A DNA stretch of 64,000 nucleotides, taken from positions 1 to 64,000 of the forward strand of contig VGSF01000001.1 in NCBI GenBank assembly GCA_016875165.1. The letters run 5' to 3'. Source of the stretch: Deltaproteobacteria bacterium. GTDB lineage: Bacteria; Desulfobacterota; SM23-61. Both the position numbers and the translations under genes were made by a program. Below the pieces are notes generated by a model. It did not search any database, was not told the DNA's origin, and saw nothing but the letters and a program-made list of their open reading frames with translations. Positions 17,373 to 25,338 of the stretch are shown in pieces; position 1 is the stretch's first letter; each line of letters begins with the position of its first letter.

Positions 17373-19025
17373 TCATCCTTTCTGTTCTTTTTCCTTCGAG
17401 GCCTTCTCGGCCATCATATCCCGCAGGACGTTCTTCTTGATCTTGCCGCTGGGCGTGGTGGGAAACTCGGACAGCAGCTCCACCCGGTCAGGGATTTTGA
17501 AATGGGCCACCTTGTCTTTAAAAAAGGCCTTGACTTCCTCCTGGGTGATAAGCTCACCAGACTTGGGAATGATGCAGGCGCAAGTCTTCTCTCCCAGGCG
17601 TTCGTCAGGTATTGCGACTACGCTCACCTGGGCTACTTTGGGGAGGGTATAGAGGATGTCCTCAATCTCTGTGGGCGAAATGTTCTCTCCCCCGCGCACA
17701 ATAATGTCTTTAATCCGGCCAACGATTCGGAGGTTGCCATTCTCGTCCATGGTGGCCAAGTCACCGCTGTATATCCAGCCTTTTTCATCGATGGTCTGGG
17801 CGGTTCGCTCCGGATCTTTAAAGTATCCGATGCAGACATTCTGCCCTCGGGCGCAGGCTTCCCCTTTGAGGCCGATGGGAACGATACGCCGCTTTTCGTC
17901 CACGACCTTGTGCTCCATTCCGGGTTGAGGCCTTCCTACCGTTTCACAAACCACCTCCACTGGGTCGTCCAGCCGGGTGATATTGCTCATGGCTGTTTCC
18001 GTCATGCCGTAGGCCGAAGTGACATAGCAACCCATCTTCTGAATAATCTGTCTGGCCACCTCGATGGGCAGCGGCGCCCCGGCCAGTACCATGGCCCTGA
18101 CTGAGGAAAAGTCATACTGATCGAAGTCAGGCCTCTGGAGCATCATGATCGGCATGGTGGGAACCCCGATGGGCAAGGTTACCCGGTGACGGGTGATTTC
18201 CTTCAAGGCTTCTTCCACATTCCAGGTTTCCAACAAAACCTGGCAGGAACCTTTGATCGCAGAGGAGTAAAAAGCGTTGACTAAGGCTGTGGTGTGGGAA
18301 AGGGGTACCATGATCAGCCAAACATCGTCGGCCTTGAGGCCAATGGACGTGGCCGTGCCCAGGGCCGAACGGCACCGAGTGTTATGGGTGTGCATCACTC
18401 CTTTGGGTGTACCTGTAGTCCCTGAAGTGAAGATAATTTCAAGGAGGTCATCGGCTTCTACGGGGAATTCCCTCAGATAGACCTCCCGGTAATAATCTTT
18501 GTGATAACGTTTTTCCCACTCCCGGGCCACTATCTCCTCAAAAACGAGCTCACCGGGGTGGCGACGTTTCCCGGAGACAATCACCTGCTTTAGGGAAGGA
18601 ATGACTCCACGGAGTTCCTGGAAGAGGTCGGAGAAGGAGAAGCCCCAAAATTCAGAGACCGAAACCGCGGCCTTGGCTTCTGTTTGCCTGAGAATGTATT
18701 CGATTTCTTTCCTTCTCAGTCGTTCAGAAACAGGGACGGATACGGCTCCCAATCGGGCCGCAGCAAGAAGAGTGATGATGAACTCTGGCCGGTTGGGAAA
18801 TAGAATGACGATCATGTCTCCCCGCCGGATTCCCAGGTCGATGAAGGCTAAGGTCAGCCTGTCCACAAGGAGTTTGAGCTCCCCCCAGGTGATTCGCCGT
18901 TCCCGAAAGATCAGGGCGTCTTTCTCTTGGTAGGCGTCGGCGGTCTTTTCGAAATACTCACCCAGGGTAACTCCCGGAGGAATTTCACCGGGAGCGAGGT
19001 AATAACTCATGGTCGCCTTGCCCAT
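17373..19025 (-). CDS. AMP-forming acyl-CoA ligase (second of two)
   Basis: This 550-residue ligase has P-loop IIFTSGTTGTPKGVMHTHNT near residues 198-217, the A5 segment YVTSAYGMTETAMS, the A7-A8 region WIYSGDLATMDENGNLRIVGRIKDIIVRGGENISPTEIE, and the catalytic lysine in TTPSGKIKKNVLRD. GAGGAGGAGGG lies just before the ATG. Like its neighbour it activates a carboxylate to the CoA ester through an acyl-AMP. Both ligases begin with a similar leader (a few residues then GxxLGEYFEKTAD / GKTFGQMLQETVA), so they are probably ancient tandem paralogs. The substrate is unknown. Confidence 0.92.
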   Translation of the reverse strand: MGKATMSYYLAPGEIPPGVTLGEYFEKTADAYQEKDALIFRERRITWGELKLLVDRLTLAFIDLGIRRGDMIVILFPNRPEFIITLLAAARLGAVSVPVSERLRRKEIEYILRQTEAKAAVSVSEFWGFSFSDLFQELRGVIPSLKQVIVSGKRRHPGELVFEEIVAREWEKRYHKDYYREVYLREFPVEADDLLEIIFTSGTTGTPKGVMHTHNTRCRSALGTATSIGLKADDVWLIMVPLSHTTALVNAFYSSAIKGSCQVLLETWNVEEALKEITRHRVTLPIGVPTMPIMMLQRPDFDQYDFSSVRAMVLAGAPLPIEVARQIIQKMGCYVTSAYGMTETAMSNITRLDDPVEVVCETVGRPQPGMEHKVVDEKRRIVPIGLKGEACARGQNVCIGYFKDPERTAQTIDEKGWIYSGDLATMDENGNLRIVGRIKDIIVRGGENISPTEIEDILYTLPKVAQVSVVAIPDERLGEKTCACIIPKSGELITQEEVKAFFKDKVAHFKIPDRVELLSEFPTTPSGKIKKNVLRDMMAEKASKEKEQKG

Positions 19026-19110
19026 GCCCTCCTCCTCAGAAAAACAGTGTGAGTGTTAGTGGTCAGGATCAGCTAAAAACTTGACAAGCATACTAACACT
19101 GACACTGACA

Positions 19111-19869
19111 TCAGCACATAGTCAGGCCGCCGGATACGCTCAAAGTCTGACCGGTGATGAAGCCGGCGTCATCGGAAGCCAGAAAAGCCACAGCCCCGGC
19201 GATATCTTCGGGTTTGGCCAGGCGCCGGAAAGGAACAGCATTGGTCATCGCCGTAATAATCTTGGCTCCGGTCTCCCCTTGGGTCATTTCTGCCAGAAGG
19301 GGAGTATCCGTTGGCCCCGGGCAAACACAATTGACGTTGATCTGGTAGCGGGCCATCTCGCGAGCGATCGTCTTGGTGAAAGCGATGATCCCCCCTTTAC
19401 AGGCGGAATAGACCGCTTCTCCGGAACTTCCCACTCTTCCGGCATCAGAGCTGATGTTGACAATCTTTCCGAATTTTTTTTCAACAAAGTGATCCAAAAC
19501 AGCGCGAGTGCAATTGATGGGTCCCTTGAGATTGATGGCAATGACTTTATCCCATAATTCTGGGTCATTCTTCATAAAAGGCTCAATTATATCCCACCCG
19601 GCATTATTCACCAGGATGTCGAGTTTTCCAAAGGTGTTGAGCGTGGTTTTGACCATATCTTGCACTTGAGATCGGTCCGTAATGTCCGTTCCCAGGGCCA
19701 AACCCTTGGCCCCGGCCTTCTCCAAAAGAGAAACAGTTTCCTTAGCCCCATCGATTTTCAGATCGGCCACGACCACCTTGGCGCCCAGAGACCCAAATTT
19801 TAGAGCAATCCCCCGGCCGATCCCTCCGCCAGAGCCGGTGATGATGGCTACTTTATCCTGCAGGTTCAT
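19111..19869 (-). CDS. Short-chain dehydrogenase/reductase (BadH-like)
   Basis: The 252-residue classical SDR has the cofactor motif TGSGGGIGRG near residues 11-20, DLKIDG after strand 2 (Asp suggests NAD preference), LVNNAGW near residue 85, and the catalytic Ser/Tyr/Lys in NISSDAGRVGSSGEAVYSACKGG. It resembles 2-hydroxycyclohexanecarboxyl-CoA dehydrogenase and 3-oxoacyl reductases, so it probably oxidises a hydroxyacyl-CoA. AGGAGG lies before the ATG. It starts 9 bases after the AbfD-like gene ends, consistent with consecutive pathway steps. Confidence 0.9.
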   Translation of the reverse strand: MNLQDKVAIITGSGGGIGRGIALKFGSLGAKVVVADLKIDGAKETVSLLEKAGAKGLALGTDITDRSQVQDMVKTTLNTFGKLDILVNNAGWDIIEPFMKNDPELWDKVIAINLKGPINCTRAVLDHFVEKKFGKIVNISSDAGRVGSSGEAVYSACKGGIIAFTKTIAREMARYQINVNCVCPGPTDTPLLAEMTQGETGAKIITAMTNAVPFRRLAKPEDIAGAVAFLASDDAGFITGQTLSVSGGLTMC

Positions 19870-19878
19870 CTTCGCCTC

Positions 19879-21336
19879 CTATTCTTTGATTCCGGCAATA
19901 CATTTCGCCAGGGAAATCTTGTGACTTAGGTTAGACTCTCGGGGAATCATCGTCTTCTGCGCTTCCGGCGAGCCGGCCCCGTGAATAGATTCCACAATAT
20001 ATCCTCCGGCTCCTCCCCCAAACATCAGATTTTCGATCAAACGCAAAATGCGCATGCGGTGCTCGGCAGGGACATTACTAACCCCCCGCAGGTATTTTTC
20101 CACATATTTGCCAATCTCTGGGCTGTGTAAATCCCTCTCCGAGGGCATCGTGGTAACGATCCCTCCGGCAATATCCAGGGCCAGTTGCCCGATCTGGTTG
20201 GTAATCCGGGCCACGTTCAATTTGCACACATTGGCCAGCAAAAAATCGTTCATGTAGTTTCCCACTGGCGTTTTATGGCCTTCATAGGCCGAAGCCAGTC
20301 CGCAACCATACATGGTCTCGGAAAGGGTGATCATCTCGGTTATCTTACTTCGCACGTGAGAACTCTTAGCCACCCCATTGTACTGGGCAAGCAAAGCTGT
20401 AGCCCCGATCAGGACATCGCTTACCCCAGTCTTGCACCCCCCGTAGCTGCATCGGTGATGAGAGCCGAGAAGGCCGCTGATCCTTTCGGCGAATTCATAC
20501 TCTTTATACAGATAAACATTTTCCCAGGGGACCAAAACGTTTTCAAAGATGAGCAGGGTTTCCTGCATTCCAAAGAGGGGATTACCCATGTCGATGCACC
20601 CGCCCTCTAACTTCCGGGTGTCCGAAAACTGCCGCCCGTAAATGTGGATTAAACCAGGGCTGCTCATGGGCACGGAGAAAGCCACGGCGTAATCCTTATC
20701 TTCCGGCGCCATGGCCCGGGTGGGCATGACCACCGTGTAATGGCAATTCAGAGCTCCGGTCTGGTGAGCTTTGGCCCCCCGAACGACGATCCCGTCTTTC
20801 TTCTCCTCAACCACGTGCAGGTAAAGGTCCGGGTCGGCTTGCTCACTGGGTTTCAGACTTCGGTCCCCCTTGACATCTGTCATGGCGATGCCTGCCACCA
20901 GGTCATTTTCCTGCAGGTGCCTAAAAAATTTTTTGAACCGCTCGTGGTATTTCGTCCCAAACTTCTGGTCCACTTCATAAGTGGCCAGGTACATGATATT
21001 CCCCCCATCGCAGGTGGTGCATCGTTGGAAGCACGTTGCCGTCATCTGCCCCAGCATCCGAAACATCTTAATTTTATTCACCAGATCATCCCGGCTCTGG
21101 TAGATGTGACAGAAGCGGTTCACCTTCTGGCCAGTGAGGTGGGAGCGGGCGGTCATCAGGTCTTCGTGGAGGGGGTCATGGACCAGGTCATAACTTAAGG
21201 CCACAGCATTCTGCGACGGTTTGACCATGGGATGATCATAGGGGGCCTGCATTTTCTCCCCGAAAAGATACACTGTGGGATGAGGGTTCATCTCCTTCAG
21301 GCTTTGAACATATTCTTTGCCGGTTTTTAGAGCCAC
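19879..21336 (-). CDS. 4-hydroxybutyryl-CoA dehydratase-like [4Fe-4S] flavoprotein
   Basis: The 485-residue protein belongs to the HpaB/AbfD fold. Counting from the GTG start, Cys102 and Cys106 (TCFQRCTTC), His294 and Cys301 (SHHRCSYGGC) match in spacing the four [4Fe-4S] ligands known for Clostridium AbfD (C99, C103, H292, C299). This supports the oxygen-sensitive radical dehydratase rather than the flavin monooxygenase branch. It would dehydrate a gamma-hydroxyacyl-CoA, possibly also shifting the double bond. I chose GTG at 21336 because the ATG at 21342 touches the GGAGG ribosome site, whereas the GTG is 6 bases away and gives VALKTGKEY. Confidence 0.85.
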   Translation of the reverse strand: MALKTGKEYVQSLKEMNPHPTVYLFGEKMQAPYDHPMVKPSQNAVALSYDLVHDPLHEDLMTARSHLTGQKVNRFCHIYQSRDDLVNKIKMFRMLGQMTATCFQRCTTCDGGNIMYLATYEVDQKFGTKYHERFKKFFRHLQENDLVAGIAMTDVKGDRSLKPSEQADPDLYLHVVEEKKDGIVVRGAKAHQTGALNCHYTVVMPTRAMAPEDKDYAVAFSVPMSSPGLIHIYGRQFSDTRKLEGGCIDMGNPLFGMQETLLIFENVLVPWENVYLYKEYEFAERISGLLGSHHRCSYGGCKTGVSDVLIGATALLAQYNGVAKSSHVRSKITEMITLSETMYGCGLASAYEGHKTPVGNYMNDFLLANVCKLNVARITNQIGQLALDIAGGIVTTMPSERDLHSPEIGKYVEKYLRGVSNVPAEHRMRILRLIENLMFGGGAGGYIVESIHGAGSPEAQKTMIPRESNLSHKISLAKCIAGIKE

Positions 21337-21370
21337 TGGCATCCTCCTTCAATAGGGAATCGTTCTATTA

Positions 21371-22216
21371 TCAAATCCGAAAAAGTTTCTGCGCATTCCG
21401 CAAAAGAATTTTTTCTTTTATTTCCGGTTTCATCTGGATTTTTTCGAAATCAGCCAACCATCTGGCCGGGGTCAGATAGGGATGGTCCGACCCGAAAAGG
21501 CACTTATCCTGCAAAAAAGTGTTCGCATACTGGACAAGGGAAGCAGGGAAATATTTGGGAGACCAGCCGGAAAGGTCAATATAGACATTCGCTTTGGGCA
21601 TAGCCACAGCCAGCATTTCATCTTGCCAGGGCCAGGCTGGGTGCGCCCCAATGATCGTCAGCTCGGGAAAATCTGCAGCCAAGTCATCGATATAAGGAAT
21701 GGGCCGACAGTACTTCAGTCGAATCCCATCTCCCCCAGGGACACCCGCTCCGTACCCCGTGTTTCCCATATGAAAGAGGGCAGGCACCTTTAACTCAGCA
21801 ATCTTCTCCCAGAGGGGATAGAACCGCTGGTCACTCGGGTAGAATGCCTGAGCGGCCTGCTGAAACTTAACCCCGCGCAAGCCAAGATCCTTTATGGCTA
21901 TTTCCACCTCTTGAATGGCCACCTTGCCCTTCCAGGGGTCCACCCCGGCAAACCCGATGAAGGTCTTAGGGTATTTCTTGACCAGCCCGGCGACGTATTC
22001 ATTAGAAAGCCTCTTGTTGCCGGTATTGGTTTCGGCATCCCACGCCAGAAGAACTCGCATAATGTCCAGAGACTGATATTGCTCGGCCAGAGCTTCTTCG
22101 GTCAATACCTCAACCTTTTTCCCGAAGAAACGAAAGGCGTCTTCAATGTATTTGCCCCCGCAATCGATGACGTCTTCTTTTGTTCCCGGATGAACATGAG
22201 TATCGATGGCTTTCAT
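21371..22216 (-). CDS. Amidohydrolase_2 family metal-dependent hydrolase/decarboxylase
   Basis: The 281-residue TIM-barrel protein has the full metal-site pattern of the ACMSD-like group: DTHVHPG at the N-terminus, LFHMGN near residue 150, IIGAHPAWPW near residue 192 and FGSDHPYLTP near residue 244. Members are non-oxidative decarboxylases or hydrolases of cyclic or lactone intermediates. It is the first gene after tetR and precedes the dehydratase gene, so it may open or decarboxylate the pathway intermediate. GAGGAGGG precedes the ATG. Confidence 0.86.
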   Translation of the reverse strand: MKAIDTHVHPGTKEDVIDCGGKYIEDAFRFFGKKVEVLTEEALAEQYQSLDIMRVLLAWDAETNTGNKRLSNEYVAGLVKKYPKTFIGFAGVDPWKGKVAIQEVEIAIKDLGLRGVKFQQAAQAFYPSDQRFYPLWEKIAELKVPALFHMGNTGYGAGVPGGDGIRLKYCRPIPYIDDLAADFPELTIIGAHPAWPWQDEMLAVAMPKANVYIDLSGWSPKYFPASLVQYANTFLQDKCLFGSDHPYLTPARWLADFEKIQMKPEIKEKILLRNAQKLFRI

Positions 22217-22535
22217 CTTCCCTCTTCCCTCCTCATTCTGGTCCTGGTCAGAATTAAGTTTTCCGTATCAGTTTAGTCGTTTGAAAAAAGGTTATGAAAG
22301 CCTTTGTTGAAGCCCGGGGGCTAGGGCGGAACGCGCCGGAAGCATCGGCCGGGTTTCCTCTTGACCACGAGGACCTAAGCTCGTTTCCTCCGGAGGAGAC
22401 TGGGGGTATCTTCCCCGCCCCATCCCCGGAGAAATAAGTGCCTTATGATTCCAATCCCGCCGTGGAGGGACCTGGCCCCCGGGCTATGGAAGCCCTTGGC
22501 CCTTACACCCCACCTTTTTTCAAAGAGCTAAAGTG
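22217..22535. other. Intergenic region between tetR and the catabolic block
   Basis: This 319-base GC-rich stretch separates tetR from the amidohydrolase gene. I see no credible gene, terminator with a T run, or close promoter match in it. It probably holds the leader or promoter of the catabolic block. Confidence 0.5.
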
Positions 22536-23282
22536 TTACGATTTTCTTAAAAATTTTTTGGTACGATCCCTAATCGCTTTTCTTCCTTTTTGGGGTATAG
22601 ACTTTTCGATCTCAATGAATTCTCGTAAGGGCATAGTCACTGTACCGCTTTGAGCGTGAATACCGGAGACGAAGAAGTCGTAGAGTAGATCAGCCGCGTC
22701 GGTTAAGGCAGGAAGCCGGCCTAAGATGGAGCCCCGGATGGTGATGTGTTCGATGGCTCCCAGGAGGGCATCCCGGAGCAACCTCGAATCAATGCCCGGC
22801 CGGATGACTCCCTCGGTCTTGCCTTCTTCGATGATCCGGTTGACCAGCTTGCCAAACTCGCGGATCAGGTGGTATGCCCGGGTGGAGTTAAAGCGGGGGT
22901 TTTGCCGGATGTTTTGTAGAAGGATCAGCACGTAATCTTTGTTCTTTTCGTAGAAGTTGAGATGATACCAGATGAGCTTGCGAAGTCTGGGAAGGGCTCC
23001 CGTAATGCCCGCCAAATGCTCGTGGAGGCCGGAGAGAAATTTCTCCATCCGTTCTTCGGGGATGGAAAAAAGTAAGTCTTCTTTGTTCTTGAAATAATCG
23101 TAGATGCTGCCTTCGGCAATTTTAGCTTCCTGGGCGATCTGGGAGATGGTGGCTTCATTAAAGCCCTTTTCGGCGAAGATTTCTGTAGCAACCTTCAGGA
23201 TGAGTTGCTTCTTGTTCTCCGTCTGAAGAGTCCTTTTCTTCTTTTGGCCAACCGAAGGAAAAGGTCTTCTCTTTGCCGCCAT
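22536..23282 (-). CDS. TetR/AcrR family transcriptional regulator
   Basis: The 248-residue regulator has the TetR DNA-binding helix-turn-helix near residues 30-75: LILKVATEIFAEKGFNEATISQIAQEAKIAEGSIYDYFKNKEDLL. The C-terminal part, LRKLIWYHLNFYEKNKDYVLILLQ, is a ligand-binding helical domain. FadR-type TetR proteins often sense acyl-CoA. I chose ATG 23282 since GAGAGGG lies just upstream. It heads the minus-strand block, and a palindrome AATGAGTATCATT overlaps its candidate promoter, which suggests autoregulation. It may also control the downstream catabolic genes. Confidence 0.87.
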   Translation of the reverse strand: MAAKRRPFPSVGQKKKRTLQTENKKQLILKVATEIFAEKGFNEATISQIAQEAKIAEGSIYDYFKNKEDLLFSIPEERMEKFLSGLHEHLAGITGALPRLRKLIWYHLNFYEKNKDYVLILLQNIRQNPRFNSTRAYHLIREFGKLVNRIIEEGKTEGVIRPGIDSRLLRDALLGAIEHITIRGSILGRLPALTDAADLLYDFFVSGIHAQSGTVTMPLREFIEIEKSIPQKGRKAIRDRTKKFLRKS

Positions 23283-23346
23283 CGGTTTCCCTCTCGTTAA
23301 TGAAAGGAAAAAAATGAAGGAAGAAAAAGTCGACAATAGTTAGGTG

Positions 23347-23375
23347 AATGATACTCATTTTAAAAACTTTGTCAA
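23347..23375 (-). promoter_or_regulatory. Candidate tetR promoter with palindromic operator
   Basis: On the minus strand TTGACA (23375-23370) is followed after 16 bases by TATCAT (23353-23348). The perfect 5-3-5 palindrome AATGA-GTA-TCATT (23359-23347) covers the -10 region. This position would let a dimeric repressor such as the TetR protein block RNA polymerase. Confidence 0.5.
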
Positions 23376-23724
23376 TGAATTTTTAGGGACAATTCATAAT
23401 ATTTTTTAATCTATACTCCATAAAAAAATATTATGCTTTTATTTCAATGAGATACAACGAACAAAAACAGTGGGGGAAATTTGGCTAAAATGAACGATAT
23501 TCAAAATTATTAGCATCGAGGGGGAGGAAAGGGCGTATCAGATTCCTTATTCCATAATCGTCACAAATTTCCGCACTTCCATTATCAACCCCTTACCTTA
23601 AATATGTTCATCATGACTTTCATCAGCCACAAACCTAAATGAAGTTCCTTAGGCGTTATTCTTAATAAATTCTAAGTACCTTTCCATTCGCTTCTAAGCC
23701 CTTAGCTCTATGGCGTAAGTCTGC
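23376..23724. other. Intergenic region, AT-rich
   Basis: This stretch between the tetR promoter and the DUF362 gene is AT-rich and shows no open frame or RNA gene that I can support. Confidence 0.5.
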
Positions 23725-24714
23725 TCACCGAACCAAAAGTAATTCGCCATCATGTTGGATTCCCAGCCCGTGTTTAACGGCTGTTTTAATCTGGGGCAGG
23801 GTCCAGGCATCGCCGACCAGATGGTTGACCGCCGCATAATTCTGCAGAAGTCGAACCCCCTGCACGTCTAAGGCCACTTGATCGCCGGAACTTAGGATCA
23901 CTCCCGGATGAACGGCAAGCCCGATGGCCGGTCCGCCGCTGACGTAAGAAATCCTCCCATCCATGATAATGAGATCGGGTTTGATGGGAATGGTCATCTC
24001 TACCGCCCTCTGGGAAACAAACATGTTATTATCTCCATGAAGGAGGGTTCGGTCGGCCAGGTGGGTCATGCCCACAGTAAGCTTTAAGCTCATGGAAAAT
24101 CCGGCCAGGTAGTGGGTCTTCATCGTGGGCAGGTAGATGATCTTGTCAAAGTTTTCCAGGTCTTTGGGGTAGGCGACGAGATCGAGGTGTTCCCCGGAAA
24201 TGGGAACGTTCAGGTATTGGGATTTGTCAAAGTCGAGGAGTGGAATCTTTATTTCGGACAACCTGGCTGAAAGACCGGAGTTCTTAAGCACCTTCTCGCT
24301 CGGCACCCAGGGCCGACCTGAGCTCTCGCCGACAGAGATTTGGGCGCACCCATATTCCCGGAGAAGGTCGATGACCGCAGTTATAAAATCCAGGGCTGTT
24401 GACCCCGGAGGCGGGTCATCGCTGTTGAAATTAGGCTTGAGGAGAACGCGATCCTGGGGCTTTATGGATTTATCAAGCCCTCCGAGCAGATCAACGGCCT
24501 TGCGGATGTCATTCTTTATTTCTTTTCCGCAGACGACGAAAGAGACCAATGCCTTTCCATTCTTTGTGTAAGGGTTGGACCGGCGATGTCGCAGAGGCGC
24601 CGTCCCTATGACTTCTTTCTTCACCAGCGGCAGATAATCCTTGGGCCTCATCTCCGCCAGCGAAGCCTGGTATTCTTCCCGGTGAAAGATAACCTCTTCC
24701 GGCTTGAATTTCAT
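23725..24714 (-). CDS. DUF362 domain-containing protein
   Basis: The 329-residue protein shows the DUF362 pattern: RVLLKPNFNSDDPPPGSTALDF near residue 115, ISVGESSG near residue 147, and KIIYLPTMKTHYLAGFSMSLKLTVGMTHL near residues 213-241. It lacks the cysteine-rich tail of the first DUF362 protein at 8493-9704. The start at 24714 is preceded by GGGGAGG at good spacing; an ATG at 24792 is less likely. Function is unknown. It is transcribed toward tetR and may be a separate unit. Confidence 0.78.
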   Translation of the reverse strand: MKFKPEEVIFHREEYQASLAEMRPKDYLPLVKKEVIGTAPLRHRRSNPYTKNGKALVSFVVCGKEIKNDIRKAVDLLGGLDKSIKPQDRVLLKPNFNSDDPPPGSTALDFITAVIDLLREYGCAQISVGESSGRPWVPSEKVLKNSGLSARLSEIKIPLLDFDKSQYLNVPISGEHLDLVAYPKDLENFDKIIYLPTMKTHYLAGFSMSLKLTVGMTHLADRTLLHGDNNMFVSQRAVEMTIPIKPDLIIMDGRISYVSGGPAIGLAVHPGVILSSGDQVALDVQGVRLLQNYAAVNHLVGDAWTLPQIKTAVKHGLGIQHDGELLLVR

Positions 24715-24895
24715 TCTCTGCCTCCCCAAGATGGATTTTTGAAAATTATAAAGTGGCTTATATAATGGTTTTTTACCACACGATTCATTCATCTTAACGG
24801 GGTTTTTTTAAAATGCAAACAAAAAATCCTCAAAAAAATTGACAGGAGCGACATTTTACTTGGCAATGGCCTGGGATTGAGAGAAAATAGAAACG

Positions 24896-25036
24896 ATGGA
24901 AATCCTTCATTCCCTGATCAAGTACCTGAAGGACCATGTCCTATTAAATCCCATTGTGTGGGGAATCGTGGCCGTGGTTTTATGGATCGTAGGAGCGGCC
25001 TTCGTCAAGGCCTGGCGTGGAAAGGATGAAGATTGA
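24896..25036 (+). CDS. Small single-pass membrane protein (46 residues)
   Basis: The frame starts with an amphipathic MEILHSLIKYLKDHVLLNP segment, then a hydrophobic helix IVWGIVAVVLWIVGAAFV, then a charged KAWRGKDED tail. It looks like a small inner-membrane protein. The TGA is followed one base later by the ATG of the zinc-ribbon gene, so the two may be translated together. I do not recognise a family, and the ribosome site is weak. Confidence 0.45.
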   Translation: MEILHSLIKYLKDHVLLNPIVWGIVAVVLWIVGAAFVKAWRGKDED

Positions 25037-25037
25037 A

Positions 25038-25265
25038 ATGGAGAGATACAAGAAAAGGGTAAATTGCTTTAATGAAGCCTGCGCTCAACCCATCGAGGTT
25101 GAATTTACCGAAACCACGCGTAAGCTGCGAATCACCTGCCCTTCTTGCGGGCAACTCAACCAGGTAGAAATTATACTTCCCTCGGACCGCGGAGGTTTCG
25201 CCGACCGATTCGGTCCCCCGGTGAACGGCGAAAAGATGAAAATCATCGTTGTGCCCGGCGATTGA
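25038..25265 (+). CDS. Small cysteine-motif (zinc-ribbon-like) protein
   Basis: The 75-residue product has two cysteine pairs, CFNEAC near residue 9 and CPSCG near residue 36, which could form one zinc site, followed by QLNQVEIILP. It resembles small zinc-ribbon adaptors rather than an enzyme. I chose the ATG at 25038, one base after the preceding stop and 11 bases from AAAGGA; ATG 25026 or GTG 25017 are possible. The function is unknown. Confidence 0.55.
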   Translation: MERYKKRVNCFNEACAQPIEVEFTETTRKLRITCPSCGQLNQVEIILPSDRGGFADRFGPPVNGEKMKIIVVPGD

Positions 25266-25338
25266 GAACAATTTATTTTAGCCGCGCACTTTCCTCCTCC
25301 CCCTTAAGCTGACGACTCCATACGCTTTTTCCTTCCTT

